From Flavobacterium sp. MC2016-06 (lineage in GTDB: Bacteria > Bacteroidota > Bacteroidia > Flavobacteriales > Flavobacteriaceae), in assembly GCF_009711165.2 (NCBI RefSeq), contig NZ_WMID02000003.1, forward strand, positions 248,001 to 312,000: a DNA stretch of 64,000 nucleotides, given 5' to 3'. Shown in pieces: positions 16,655-28,000 of this stretch; the stretch's first letter is position 1, and each line of letters starts with the position of its first letter. Both the position numbers and the translations under genes were made by a program. The notes under the pieces are model-generated. The model was not told where the DNA came from. It saw nothing but the letters and a program-made list of their open reading frames with translations, and did no database searches.

Positions 16655-19600
16655 TTATTGTTTATAATGATATTGGTTTTCAGAAAGGACGTTGCCTTTT
16701 TTGTCTTTTACAAACTGGAGTCTTCCCGCTGTATCGTAAGTATACGTTATAGTATCTTCTTTAGGGTCGGTTATAGTGCTGACACCAACCAATGGGATAT
16801 AGGTATAAGTTGTAATCATAGCATTAGGCAACGCTGTTCTTAATGAATTTAAGGCTGTAATTAAAGCAGCTTCTGTTCCTATATTTGAAATATTCTGCAG
16901 GTTCGCAACATAAGAAGCAACCTGGCTGTAAGATGCATTTTCTATTTTTGCAATAGGCTGCGTTTGATTATAACCCCAAATTAGAGCTATTGGAGCTCCT
17001 CCTGTAATTGTATACTGCAATAAATTTCCTTTATCATCATATTGATCATATGTGGCTTTTTTCTCTGTACTTGAGCTTTTTCCAGAATATATGTATTGTG
17101 GTAAAAGTAAATTTTGAAAAGATCCAAATTGTGTTTCTTGCTCTGAAAGTTTCTCAAGTCCTTTGTATGTTTGCGTAACTAGGGGAGTAGCTATCATATT
17201 TTTGGTAATTAAATTATTTACGTTTGGTTTTCCAATCATTTCGACATCCTGAGGATAGAAATATCTCGTTTCTAAGACCTCATTATTTAATGAAGTTGAA
17301 TTTTTAATAGAACTAAGTTCTATACTATTTGGAGTGTTTTTATATAAATAATCTTCTGTCTGCTCTACAGTGCCATCTTTAAAGTAATTTTTTATGGTTT
17401 TTGATTTTAATTTATCAAAACCTGTATAAATTTTAAAATAAGGAATTATTGTTTTTGGACTAACGTTATTTTCTATCCCGTATTTATTAATTTGAGGGAT
17501 ATTTTCGAAAAGAAGAGGTGTGAATTTTGAAAATAGTCCAGGATGTCCTACAGTAATTGGATATATATGTTTTGAAACTCCTGTTTGTGGTAAACAAAAT
17601 GAACTTCTATCGATTAATTGATAATTAATTTCATCCACATAGCCCATGTTTTTTTCTATCTGATCTCCGTAATAATTGTATTGTTCTTCTTTTACTATCT
17701 TTTCATTGTTGTAAAATAACTTTTTCAGTAATTTACCTCTGTGCCAATCTTTAGGCTCTTGTTCTCTTAAATCGTCAAATACTGATATTTCTGAAAATTT
17801 AGGTTCTGCCCAACTGTAGTAATCACTTTCTTTAATATCTGTGTTATTAATGTTATCATGTTCAATTTGACTTACTTTTGTATAACCAACATTTGAATTT
17901 GATGTCTTATATAAAGACAAAGTTGATGATGATGACAATTTAATACCTAATTGATGCTCATTGGTAAGAACTTGTCCTTCACTATTTGCGTTGTTGGGAA
18001 TATAAACAGAAATAAACTCAGCATAACAAGGCACATTCATCATTCTGCCAGAGGTGATGTTATTATCATCTGTGTATTTAAAATTAGTTAAGTATTTTGG
18101 TCCGCTTAAATTTTCATTTGTATAGGTTTTTATATCTTTTATTCGTAAACCTCCTATGCGTACATCATCTCTTACCTTCTCTCTATATTTTACAGTGAAG
18201 CTGGTGTTATGATAAAAATTATAATCGTTAGGGCTTGATAGTAAATAATTTTGAACGACAATTACCTTCATTCGATAAGTTCCTTTTCCACCAACATCAA
18301 AAAAGCCATTTATTTTTCCTGAAGAGTTTTGATCTTTAGAAACGGTTCCCATATATTTCAATGTTTTGTAGATACCATCGTCTTGTTTCTTTTCTAAATA
18401 AAATTGTACTTGGTTAAATTCGGTATTTATACTTGAATATCTCGTAACTTGAAAAGGTAAATTAGTATTTATTAATATACTTGCTTCTGCACCTTTTAGA
18501 GATGAACTATAGATACTAGTGTCAAAAGGTTCACTATAGAATATTTTATTGAGAGAGTTTACTTCGCTGGGTGTTGGATAAAAATAATTTAAGTTATAAC
18601 CTGATATAGTGAAGGGTACTTCTTTAACAGCATATCGTTCATCGGAGATGGCATCAAAATAAGTTCCAGTAGTAGCTCCTGTTAAGGCAACATGGTTTTC
18701 ATAGTTATAATATTTAATACCGCCTTCTGGGTATTTAATACTTTTTAAAGAAAATGTTTTTGTATACAAAGTATCCAAATCTCTATTATAACCATAATTA
18801 CTTTCTACAGTATAAGCTTGTGGTAATAAATTTTTAGGAAAAAGAGAAGTATTGGTTTCTTTGCCATTAAAATAGCCCCAATGATCTTGTGCTTTTGAAT
18901 ATTTTGAAGGGATTTTATCAAATAGGTAGTAATCAAAATTATAATTCTCGACTACTGTATTCTTTGTATCGTAAAATTTAACGGCATCAAGTTTTAATCT
19001 TTTGTCAACAGCATCTTTACCAAAAAGATTATTATTGGCCATAAAATAACTTTGAACCAATTCTATCCTTTTTATTAAATTATTTGAGGTATCATAAATT
19101 TTGATTTCTTGTAGTTTTTTGGCTCCTGTTTGTAAATCTAATCTGTCTGCATAAATAAAGTTTATTTTACCTGAAGGGAAATTTATTTCAGAAATTAACT
19201 GTTCGATATTGTTAGTTACGTTTGATTCAAAAGTGGACCCAATAACTTGACTATTACCCATCGTAAGTATTTGAGAGGTGTAATTAGATAAATTTGTATA
19301 TAAATTATAGCGGGCAATAAAATAATTATAGACAATTTCTTTGTTTTTTGGAGAAATTATTTTTTTTAACTGCCATGATTGGTCAAAAGGCGTACCTCCA
19401 TATGCGCTGATAGATGAACGGCCGTCTTGGCCTAAAATTAGATTATATCCATTAGGTAATTGAATGTTGAATTTATTTAAAAAATAGCCAGCTGAGGCTA
19501 TGGGTGTTAATTCATAATTGATATTGATATCATCAAGAGGAAAAGTAATAAACTTTTTCCATTCCTGATTGAACATAAATTTACCAGAGTGTCCAAAAAA

Positions 19601-20143
19601 ACTGTAATAAAACTCGTCAGGACGAATATCTGCAAGGGGATAGTTAGTAGTAATATTGTCACCTGCTCTAAATGAATCATCATACATGCCAACTCTGCCA
19701 GCGTATAAATAATTTTGTGAGCAATTAAAATGACCGAGAGTATTAGGACGAAGTGTTTCCTTAAAATTTCCAATGCCATGAATTCCATTATAATCTTGAG
19801 TCATAAAATAACGCTCATCGGGTAAACCATTATTGTTTCTAGTTATTTGTCCGCCAATGTTTAAACTCCATCCTAATCCAACCGATGTTGCATCTTCTTC
19901 TACTTTGATGCCTCCCGTGTTGTATGAGATTGAGATTGGTATTTCCATACCATCGAGATTAATTGTAAATAGTGGAATGTCTATTGAAGGTTGTCCTGTA
20001 TAAAGAGATACATTATTTAATAATCTTTTTTTGAACTGATAGGATTCAGGAGGTAAGGGAATATCATAATCATATTCTGTTGATTTTTGACTATATAGAC
20101 TTAAAGTTAAGAGCGTAAATAGTAATATAAATTTTGTATTCAT
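16655..20143 (-). CDS. large secreted SpvB/RHS-like protein, component A of module 1
   Basis: The 1162-residue protein has a signal peptide (MNTKFILLFTLLTLSLYSQ). The N-terminal 100 residues carry the pattern SLYTGQPSIDIPLFTINLDG, PISISYNTGGIKVEED and VGLGWSLNIGGQITR, which recalls the SpvB/TcB-type start of RHS cage proteins. A long beta-rich middle follows. The last 150 residues have RHS elements (ALIWGYNQTQPIAKIENA, TYTYIPLVGVSTITDP, TYTYDTAGRLQFVKDKKGN) and end in SENQYHYKQ. It sits 13 bases before the DUF6443 gene, with which it forms a two-gene unit seen three times in this window. It may form half of a toxin-enclosing shell, by analogy with TcB-TcC. Confidence 0.78.
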   Translation of the reverse strand: MNTKFILLFTLLTLSLYSQKSTEYDYDIPLPPESYQFKKRLLNNVSLYTGQPSIDIPLFTINLDGMEIPISISYNTGGIKVEEDATSVGLGWSLNIGGQITRNNNGLPDERYFMTQDYNGIHGIGNFKETLRPNTLGHFNCSQNYLYAGRVGMYDDSFRAGDNITTNYPLADIRPDEFYYSFFGHSGKFMFNQEWKKFITFPLDDININYELTPIASAGYFLNKFNIQLPNGYNLILGQDGRSSISAYGGTPFDQSWQLKKIISPKNKEIVYNYFIARYNLYTNLSNYTSQILTMGNSQVIGSTFESNVTNNIEQLISEINFPSGKINFIYADRLDLQTGAKKLQEIKIYDTSNNLIKRIELVQSYFMANNNLFGKDAVDKRLKLDAVKFYDTKNTVVENYNFDYYLFDKIPSKYSKAQDHWGYFNGKETNTSLFPKNLLPQAYTVESNYGYNRDLDTLYTKTFSLKSIKYPEGGIKYYNYENHVALTGATTGTYFDAISDERYAVKEVPFTISGYNLNYFYPTPSEVNSLNKIFYSEPFDTSIYSSSLKGAEASILINTNLPFQVTRYSSINTEFNQVQFYLEKKQDDGIYKTLKYMGTVSKDQNSSGKINGFFDVGGKGTYRMKVIVVQNYLLSSPNDYNFYHNTSFTVKYREKVRDDVRIGGLRIKDIKTYTNENLSGPKYLTNFKYTDDNNITSGRMMNVPCYAEFISVYIPNNANSEGQVLTNEHQLGIKLSSSSTLSLYKTSNSNVGYTKVSQIEHDNINNTDIKESDYYSWAEPKFSEISVFDDLREQEPKDWHRGKLLKKLFYNNEKIVKEEQYNYYGDQIEKNMGYVDEINYQLIDRSSFCLPQTGVSKHIYPITVGHPGLFSKFTPLLFENIPQINKYGIENNVSPKTIIPYFKIYTGFDKLKSKTIKNYFKDGTVEQTEDYLYKNTPNSIELSSIKNSTSLNNEVLETRYFYPQDVEMIGKPNVNNLITKNMIATPLVTQTYKGLEKLSEQETQFGSFQNLLLPQYIYSGKSSSTEKKATYDQYDDKGNLLQYTITGGAPIALIWGYNQTQPIAKIENASYSQVASYVANLQNISNIGTEAALITALNSLRTALPNAMITTYTYIPLVGVSTITDPKEDTITYTYDTAGRLQFVKDKKGNVLSENQYHYKQ

Positions 20144-20484
20144 TATTGTTTATTGTAAAGTTTTAAATATTATGAAAGGTCTTTCGTTAGATTTGACTTT
20201 TTTAATTTATTACAATATTATGTAAATTTATTCATATATTTTTAATTTAATTAACATTGTTTTTCTTTCAAAAATAAATAATGAAAAATAATTGCCTTGT
20301 AGTAAATAGATTGTTTAGTTGACTAAACTTGGAAAAATATTTTTATTTGGTTAATAGGGGATTAAATAGTAATTGGTTTTTACCTTTTTAATTTGCTATG
20401 CTTATAAGTATAAATTTAGACTGGAGTATGTCTATAGGATTCTGTTTCTAGACTAAATATTTATTGTCTAAGAGACAAAAGAAA

Positions 20485-20552
20485 AGCCACTCCGTTATGG
20501 AATGGCTATTTTTGATTTTCTTTGCGTTCACGAGAGGGACGCTCGCGCCAGC
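20485..20552. repeat. 68-bp GC-rich dispersed repeat, copy 2
   Basis: This is the second copy of the 12098-12165 element, 64 of 68 bases identical. The outer hairpin AGCCACTC/GAATGGCT and the inner CGAGAG-GGA-CGCTCG each carry a mismatch relative to copy 1. Nine bases later the IS4-like fragment begins, so repeat and transposase remnant adjoin. Confidence 0.75.
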
Positions 20553-20561
20553 TGGAATAAG

Positions 20562-20742
20562 GAATGATAAAATTCTTCCATAACACGTAAGCTGTTCTGC
20601 TTAACATTAAGCATCGAAAACAGCAGCAGTTGAAACATAGTTTGCCCATCTAGTTTCTTTACCTGATAATCAACTTTATATTCTATGATAAATTTTCTAA
20701 TTCAGCTTTGGGAATGTAATTTAACACATACGAAAGACTCAT
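20562..20742 (-). pseudogene. decayed N-terminal fragment of an IS4-family transposase
   Basis: Reading the minus strand from an ATG at 20740-20742 gives MSLSYVLNYIPKAELENLS. After a one-base shift near 20684-20688 it continues as EYKVDYQVKKLDGQTMFQLL, LFSMLNVKQNS and LRVMEEFYHS. This is the start of IS4-family transposases of Bacteroidota (helix, DGQTMFQLLLFSML, then RVMEEFY). The DDE catalytic part is absent and no terminal inverted repeats are seen. The rest of the 709-base space between 20144 and 20852 holds AT-rich sequence, the 68-bp repeat and, at about 20790-20840, a short GC-richer stretch (TCTGCGCTAACGTTGCG) of unknown nature. Confidence 0.6.
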
Positions 20743-20852
20743 AGTTTTTTATTCAAAATTAACTATTTTTAAGGTTTCGAACACTTATGATTGCAAATCT
20801 GCGCTAACGTTGCGAAGAAATATCTGCGCGATTGACAACACTACCAAAAAAA

Positions 20853-21242
20853 CTATTGTTTTTTTAAATAAGATTCCCTGCTTGGTATTGGTCCGTTAGA
20901 TACTGAATTTGTATCAATTGTAATTTTAAAATCACCAATTGTCTTTTTAATTATTAAATAATCATCATAGTTTTTTGGCTTACCATAAAAAAATAAAGTA
21001 ATTGTATCGTTAATAAAACGAACATCTTTTATATTTGTTGAGTTAATAACGGTGTCGTTTTTACCATTTATTGTATCACAGAGTAATACATAATCAGCGC
21101 TCGTTGAACTAACATTTGAATAATAAAACCATTCTATAATCTTATTTTTTGCTTTTATTTCTTTCAAATAAAGACGATCTTCTCGTAATTTATTTACACA
21201 GCCTAAAACTAAAAGAGGCATAATGACTAAAATTTTTCTCAT
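20853..21242 (-). CDS. small lipoprotein, candidate immunity protein of RHS module 2
   Basis: The 129-residue protein has a lipoprotein signal (MRKILVIMPLLVLGC, Cys15) and a short globular body with no recognised domain. It overlaps the stop of the module 2 RHS gene by four bases, so it is translated together with it. Coupling of a small exported protein to a variable RHS C-terminus is the classic position of an immunity gene. The role is inferred; no similarity to a named immunity family was seen. It differs completely from the module 1 and module 3 counterparts, as expected if each matches its own toxin. Confidence 0.65.
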   Translation of the reverse strand: MRKILVIMPLLVLGCVNKLREDRLYLKEIKAKNKIIEWFYYSNVSSTSADYVLLCDTINGKNDTVINSTNIKDVRFINDTITLFFYGKPKNYDDYLIIKKTIGDFKITIDTNSVSNGPIPSRESYLKKQ

Positions 21243-24200
21243 TGCTTGTAAAATTGTTTATAGTATCCATAATAAATATAACCTCCAGAGTAAGAATGTT
21301 CTCCAAAATAAGGGAAATAAGGGTTATACCCGTTACCGCTATTTTGAGACTGATTATACTGACCAGCCCTATTCATAACTGCGCCATACCAAAAATTACG
21401 ACCTACTATTGGAGGTTTTGCTTGAAACATATTTGCTCCAAATCCAATATTTCCAATCGCTCTAAGTGTAGTTATTATAGGCTTATGTCTAGCACTTACT
21501 CCATTTCCAATTGCAGTATACGCTGGTAAACCCAAACTAGCTTTCACGTTTAAAATTCCTTCATTTGATGACAACTCTTGTAGAATCTCAAGCCATCCAT
21601 ATGGAGTTCCAGGCATGTCGCTGTTAATTGTATTCATATAATATTCTTGAATCCATGCTATAAGTTCCTCAGCATCTAAATCAGATAGATCTACTCTTCT
21701 TCCACTTTTATCTCTAGCAGTTCCTGAAACATTCAGCTTCTTTAAATTAAATGTAACACCAGATAAACTTGGATTGAAAATATCATATCCCCCTTTCTTA
21801 TCATTAGTCGTACAAAAATCGCAAGGTTGGATAGTTTCTCCTATAATCTCTCCAGTTCTTTTCTTTTCTCTTTTATTATTTACAACATAAATATTATTAT
21901 CTCCATCATCGTAGGCACCTACTACAGTATATGAACCATCTGAATTATTTACTACATCAGTACTAGCAAAAGCGTTAGAATTTTCTGCTATCATTCCTGT
22001 TGGATCATTATACATAATAGGATTATTATTTGCAAAGTTATATGGTTGAAAAGTAGCATCCGATAAAGGATCATGAGTGCCCCACCTTCCAAGTGCTGGA
22101 TCATAATTTCTTGTCCCATAGTCATACAAATTCAGCTGATTCCCGCCAATATTGTCGTCTTGAAGCTCTTTTCCGTTGTACTTATACTTTAAAGCATCAG
22201 ATGAAGATGATACATTGTTATATCCTATTTGTTTCAATCCAAAAGGATAATAATTGTTTTCTTCCTGAATAACAAGGTTTTTGTCGTAACTTAAGCGAAT
22301 GCTCCCTAAATGATCTTTGTATTGATATATGTATCTGTAAGAACTTCCAGAAGGCTCTACATAGCCTTCTGCTGTTGGAAAAAATTTAAGAATATTATCT
22401 GAATATTGAAATCCTCCTAAATAATCTGTAGTAACAGAAAGAACTCCAGTTTTATTTACAGTTTTTTCTACTTTTTGGCCTGCCGCATTGTAAAGGTATA
22501 TAATGTTTCCGTTTGTGCCAAAAGTTATTTTGGTAGGTAAGTTTAGATGATTGTATGCAATTGCAGTAATATTTTTGTTGTTGTCTATAGTTATATTACC
22601 ATTTGCATCGTAGCTGTAGTCGTCTACAATGTTTGATGCACTGTCTACAAAACCGTTAGATTTATACGTAGCAGGTGCATTGTCAACTACTTTCATGAGT
22701 TGGTTGGTAGTATTGTTATTGAGGTAACTATAGTCTAATCTATCTATTTCCTGTGCACTGGTTTCGTTGTTACCACTGCGGACAATCGACATGATATTTC
22801 CATTTTTGTCATAGGTTAATGTTTCATCATATGCATTATTTATAGTCCCGTTTCTTTTAAAGATACTTGTTCTTAAACGATTAAGATTGTCATATTTATA
22901 GGCATAACTACGCACTATCGGATTTGCCTCTGAGGTACTTGTCCAAGAGGTTTCGGCAATGTTTCCATTATATAAAGTTTTAACATCTGCTGTACTTGGG
23001 GTATTGTAATTTAGCTTGAATGCAAATAAATCTTTAGGATCTCCAACTTTGGTTAAAGCATTGATATCATTTATTCCTGTAAGCCAGCCGCGAATATTGT
23101 AAGTGTAATTTATGTTTTGAGTAGTATTTCCTATTTTTTTAGATATTAGCTGCCCCAGTTCATCATATGTGTTGCTTAGAATAGTCTCCGATGCTAAATT
23201 TCCTATTTGATGGGTTTGTGTTAATAACCTATCTTGAGGAGAATAAGTATAAGCTTCAATTATTTTTAACTCAGAACCACCTTCTAGTTTGCTGTGCTTG
23301 GTAATAGTATATTTCAATTGACCTGAGAAAGTATCAAGTTTGCTATCTACATACGTGTAACCGCCTAAGAAGTTTTTTGTATAAGTGCGTACAGGTCTTG
23401 CTTTAGCATCGTACAAGGTGTAAGTCTGCTCATTTTTGTAGTTAGTACTGGCTTCTGTAATCCTAATCCAGTTTCCTGTTGAAAGTCTAATAGGTTTTTT
23501 ACTGGTATTGTAGTAAACAGCTTGATCCCCATCTGCCACAGTGTTTTGAATTACTGGAGCATCTGGAAAATTATAATCATCATAATAATTTACTGTCAAT
23601 ACATGATAATCTGATGTTGGCCATGCGACATTAGTATATCTAAAAGATACTCCAGTTCCTGAAGGTATTGTAGTATTTGCTGTTGTAGCAATTTTGGTTT
23701 CACTAAAGTTGCTGGTATATCCGTCTTGGTTGTCCTGCAATGTTTTTCGGGTTACAGAAGTTGCTGTAGCTGGCAACCAAGCAGTAAGTACTGGGCGGTT
23801 AAAAATATCATATTTAGTTACAGTCCATCCTGTTGTGGTTATGTCTGTAAAAGGCGAATTGGCTGGGCCTGTGGCTACAGGTCTATCAAGTTTATCATAT
23901 ACGATAAACTCCCATTGCTTTCCCGGAAGTTTTTTCTCTACTAGTCGATTGTGGTTGTCATATTTATATTGGTAACATAAATTGTTTAAGATACTGTTGT
24001 CAATAATAGCACTAAAAGTACTTCCTGCCTGAGCATAGAATCCAGGTAATAAACGTATAGAATTTGTTGCTTTTAAATTTAAAGGAAGATTTCCAGAAGT
24101 AATGACTACAGTTGATGTTATATCTGCATCAACTATATTACTGTCAATAAGATCAATTGCTTTTGGGGGAATTACATAAGTTAGATTTCCATAAATATCA

Positions 24201-24997
24201 TATACATAATAGGTATCGTGTTTTTCATTGGTTATTCCGACTCCAACAGTAGCATAATTTCTTTTTAAGATGATCTGTCCTTCTTTGTTTTTAAACTCAA
24301 CAGTTGATCCATTAGTTTCAGATGGGCTTGCATCAGTATTTTCATCATATGTAATAGTTTTGTAAAGTTCATTGGCATTATAAAAACTAGTTGGGGAACT
24401 TAATAATGAAATAGTATACAGTCCTTGTGATGAATCCCAACTTGTGTTGGCAGTAAAAAGTCTTACTTCATTAGCGGTATTGGTTTGGTATTCCATTTTT
24501 ATTTCATGACCAGATCCAGATTTCCAATCATTTCCTGGTGCCGCTTGTTTTAAAACTCTGTTAAGCGGAGAATTTTCAAGTTCTTTTCTGCTGAAAGGGT
24601 TTATAGTAGCTTCTAAAGAAGGATTTCCATTTATGGCAGGATTAGGACTTGCGTAATAGGATAATACATTTGACTCAGCAGCTGAATCAAAAGCCATATT
24701 AGTACTAGATGATTTAAACGGAAGATATTCTTCTACTTGTCTGCCAAAACTATCATATTTAATGTAAGTAATGATGTCATTGCCACTATTAGACTGCTGG
24801 CCGGAAATTTGCTGAATTGGCCTCCCTAACCCATCAAAATAAGTTGTATTTTGTGTAGCTTGAGCAGGAGTAGGATTTGTTATCGCTACAGGAGTAGCCG
24901 TTTTATAATTAACTGTTTTAACATAGTTTTGAGTCTGTGTCTGTGCAATCGCCAGTATAGGAAATAAAACTAGAAGAAGGTTTGTAATTTTTTTCAT
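21239..24997 (-). CDS. DUF6443 RHS-repeat protein with variable C-terminal domain, component B of module 2
   Basis: The 1252-residue protein is read from the ATG at 24997, giving the signal peptide MKKITNLLLVLFPILAIAQ. A DUF6443 domain comes next (TTYFDGLGRPIQQISGQQ, YDSFGRQVEEYLPF), then some 700 residues of YD/RHS repeats up to the core end (YQYKDHLGSIRLSYDKN, YDYGTRNYDPALGRWGTHDP, NPIMYNDPTGM). The remaining 230 residues are the variable region. They include a CDFC motif, LDAEELIAWIQEYYMNTINS, and a Gly/Tyr/Asn-rich end with RNFWYGAVMNRAGQYNQ, which weakly recalls polymorphic toxin type 44 domains. A four-base overlap links it to the candidate immunity lipoprotein. It is the intact paralogue of the broken module 1 gene. 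Confidence 0.85.
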   Translation of the reverse strand: MKKITNLLLVLFPILAIAQTQTQNYVKTVNYKTATPVAITNPTPAQATQNTTYFDGLGRPIQQISGQQSNSGNDIITYIKYDSFGRQVEEYLPFKSSSTNMAFDSAAESNVLSYYASPNPAINGNPSLEATINPFSRKELENSPLNRVLKQAAPGNDWKSGSGHEIKMEYQTNTANEVRLFTANTSWDSSQGLYTISLLSSPTSFYNANELYKTITYDENTDASPSETNGSTVEFKNKEGQIILKRNYATVGVGITNEKHDTYYVYDIYGNLTYVIPPKAIDLIDSNIVDADITSTVVITSGNLPLNLKATNSIRLLPGFYAQAGSTFSAIIDNSILNNLCYQYKYDNHNRLVEKKLPGKQWEFIVYDKLDRPVATGPANSPFTDITTTGWTVTKYDIFNRPVLTAWLPATATSVTRKTLQDNQDGYTSNFSETKIATTANTTIPSGTGVSFRYTNVAWPTSDYHVLTVNYYDDYNFPDAPVIQNTVADGDQAVYYNTSKKPIRLSTGNWIRITEASTNYKNEQTYTLYDAKARPVRTYTKNFLGGYTYVDSKLDTFSGQLKYTITKHSKLEGGSELKIIEAYTYSPQDRLLTQTHQIGNLASETILSNTYDELGQLISKKIGNTTQNINYTYNIRGWLTGINDINALTKVGDPKDLFAFKLNYNTPSTADVKTLYNGNIAETSWTSTSEANPIVRSYAYKYDNLNRLRTSIFKRNGTINNAYDETLTYDKNGNIMSIVRSGNNETSAQEIDRLDYSYLNNNTTNQLMKVVDNAPATYKSNGFVDSASNIVDDYSYDANGNITIDNNKNITAIAYNHLNLPTKITFGTNGNIIYLYNAAGQKVEKTVNKTGVLSVTTDYLGGFQYSDNILKFFPTAEGYVEPSGSSYRYIYQYKDHLGSIRLSYDKNLVIQEENNYYPFGLKQIGYNNVSSSSDALKYKYNGKELQDDNIGGNQLNLYDYGTRNYDPALGRWGTHDPLSDATFQPYNFANNNPIMYNDPTGMIAENSNAFASTDVVNNSDGSYTVVGAYDDGDNNIYVVNNKREKKRTGEIIGETIQPCDFCTTNDKKGGYDIFNPSLSGVTFNLKKLNVSGTARDKSGRRVDLSDLDAEELIAWIQEYYMNTINSDMPGTPYGWLEILQELSSNEGILNVKASLGLPAYTAIGNGVSARHKPIITTLRAIGNIGFGANMFQAKPPIVGRNFWYGAVMNRAGQYNQSQNSGNGYNPYFPYFGEHSYSGGYIYYGYYKQFYKQ

Positions 24998-25010
24998 GGT
25001 TGTTTTAGTT

Positions 25011-28000
25011 TTATTGTTTATAATGGTATTGATTTTCAGAAAGAATATTTCCATCTTTATCTTTTACAAATTCTAATCTACCGTATGAATCATAGCTATA
25101 GGTAATTTTATCACCTTTAGGATCTGTTATGGTGCTTACTCCAACTGATGGGATGTAGGTATAAGTAGTAATCATTGCGCTTGATAACGTATTACGCAGA
25201 TTGTCTACAGCTGTCAAATTAGTTTCGTTTACAGTACTTAAATCAGAAACTCCTAAAATCGCAGCTAACTGAAGATTTGTTGCATTTTCTATTTTGGCAA
25301 TCGGCTGTGTTTTTTCATATCCCCAAATAATAGAAACTGGCATACCGCCTTCAGGTGTATATTGAGTAATGTTACCTGAGGTATCATATTGATCAAAAGT
25401 AATTTTCTTATCCTTTTGAGTATTTATATCACCTATTCCTTTATTGCTATAAATGTATCTAGAAAGTAAAAAATTAGCTGTAGCTGCGCTTTTATCATAA
25501 ACTGTTTTCTGTTCAGACAATTTTATGCCATTTTTAGATGTCACTACATCCAAAGGAATTCCAATCATATATTTACTAAGCATATCATCTCTAAAAGGTT
25601 CATTTGCCATTTCAGAGTCTGTAGGGTAAAAATATCGGGTTTTTAAAATTTCTTGTTTTGAACTAATTGAAGTTTGAGAATTTAATTGATTACTAAGATC
25701 ATAATTATAAAAGTAATTTGTAGTTTTTTTGTATTCACCGGCATTCTTTAAATACTCTGTTTCTTCACTGCTAAATAAATCTACTGTACCTCCCATTGTA
25801 TAATAGAACTTATATGAATTAGGGTCTGTATAGGCTGCAATTCCTGTTAAACTTTCATTTTTAATAAAAATAGCAATAGGAAAACTAAACTTTCTTTTTG
25901 TACTAAGATATACAGGAGTCTCACTTGGATTAACTCCTATTAAATTTAAAAAAATGTTTGCCTCATCTCCATACAAATATGTATTATTAACCTCTTTAAT
26001 TAAAGAATATATATTTTGGTTATTTGCATAGTATTTAATATTCAGAGGTGATCCTCTTAACCATTCATTATCAGATGGAGAATGATAAGGAAATCTATAA
26101 AAATCACCAGTATCTTCTGGCATAGTAAAAGTATATTCTGTTTTACCTGTATTACGGATTATTGCATTATTAGTTCCTGTAATGTCTGTTTTTTCAATGT
26201 TGTTTCCATTAATTTCTGTTACAAAAGAATATCCAACAGAATTTCCTTGAAAATTAGCCAAAGGACTTCCTGCAGTAGCACCAAATTGATCAACTACAGG
26301 AATATTGTTAACCATTTTTTGTATATAATACATATTAGGAAGAGAAAAAGTTTTTCCAGATGATTCCCCTGTAGGTTTTAAATATTTATAGGTTTTTGAG
26401 GTAATATTTCCAAAATTGTCTTCCCATACTATACGCTTAATTCTTTTTCCTGCGGCAAATAAAAGTTGAGTAGGCATCGGTTCTGTCCAATTTAAACGAA
26501 CAGAAAATCCATTCTCAAAATTATCAGGATCACGACCTTCAGGAGTTTTAGGTTTTACTTCAACTTTATATTCTCCAGGACCAAGGTTTATAGTTCCAGT
26601 TCCTATAAATAAGTTGCCTAATAAAACAGGGTTTGGAGAAGTTCGATAAATTAATACTTCGAACGGACATGTAGATACAGACGTTGTAGAACTACAGGTA
26701 GATGTATTTCCACTAAACATTAAATTTGTAGATACAGACAATGACGGCGATGCATCTGGACCTATTGTAAATGTTTTGGTATAAATATTATTAGCATACA
26801 AACTCACATCTTTTAAAAGTGCAAATGTTTTAGGAACGGTAGGTGTTGTCGGATTTGTTAATAAATCCTTATAATAAAATGGGGGTACTACAGTATTATG
26901 TTCATACTCAAAAGAAGCACTTCCTCCTGTAGGGTAAATTATTTTACTCAGCATACCTGCCTGTGACTGTATTGTATCAACTTGTCTGTTATCACCTTCA
27001 AAAAAGGAAGAAAATTGTCCGTTATTTTTTGCGTTATAATATCCCCAGCTGTCTTGTGCTGTAGAAAATCTATTAGGAAGTACAATAGCATTATACACAA
27101 AAGAGTATTTTTTTCCAGATACACCTGAATCCGATCCTTTTGTAACTATCGATTCTAAAAATAGTCTTTTTTTAGATTGAGGTTCAGTGGTTCTCAAATA
27201 AAGGATTGAGTTGGTATCCTCACTATTGGTATAATTATAATTAAACAACTGTTGAATCTTCAAAAGATTGTCAGTACCAAATACTTCTACTTTTTGTAAC
27301 GCATAACTTGATGTAAGATCTTCTCTTTCAGTTGTTAGTTTAGTGAAAACTACTTTGCCTTTATCAAAAGTAATAGTTTTAATATGGTATTGATCCATTA
27401 CAATTCTCGAAAAATGAGAATTAAGAGCAGATGATGGACCATCGTCAAAATTTTTTGTAAAATAATTGGGTTGATCTTTTACATATTCAAATTTAATGTA
27501 CTTATTAGAAGGAGTAATGATATCCATTAACTGCCAGGCATTATTGTGAGGACTACTGTTTGTTGGCGTTTGAAGGCCTCCTTGTGAGAGATAAACAAAA
27601 GAAGATGTTGACTGTGGTCTGTCTATAGCTTTTCTTAATCCATCTTTTGAGGTGCCAAAATAATATTCGATTCCATCTTTATCAGTTATAATCCAACCCT
27701 TTATAGCATAACTGTTTGCTGTTTCATAAATAGGAACAATTTTAAAATCACTAAATTTTTGGATAATAGGTAATTTAGTTTTTTGGTCAAAAATAAATTT
27801 CCCAGAAAAATTTAAAAAATTAAATAAATAAACATCTGGTTCCATATCTATCAATTGATCTGCTTCTATACCAGATGTACTTTGTGCATATACTGTCGCT
27901 CTTGTTTCTGGAGATGTGTAAAATGTATTATAAAAATTTCCAGTCAGATAACCAAAATTGTTTTCATCTGCTTGTCCTCTTATCTGTCTAGTAATTAAAC

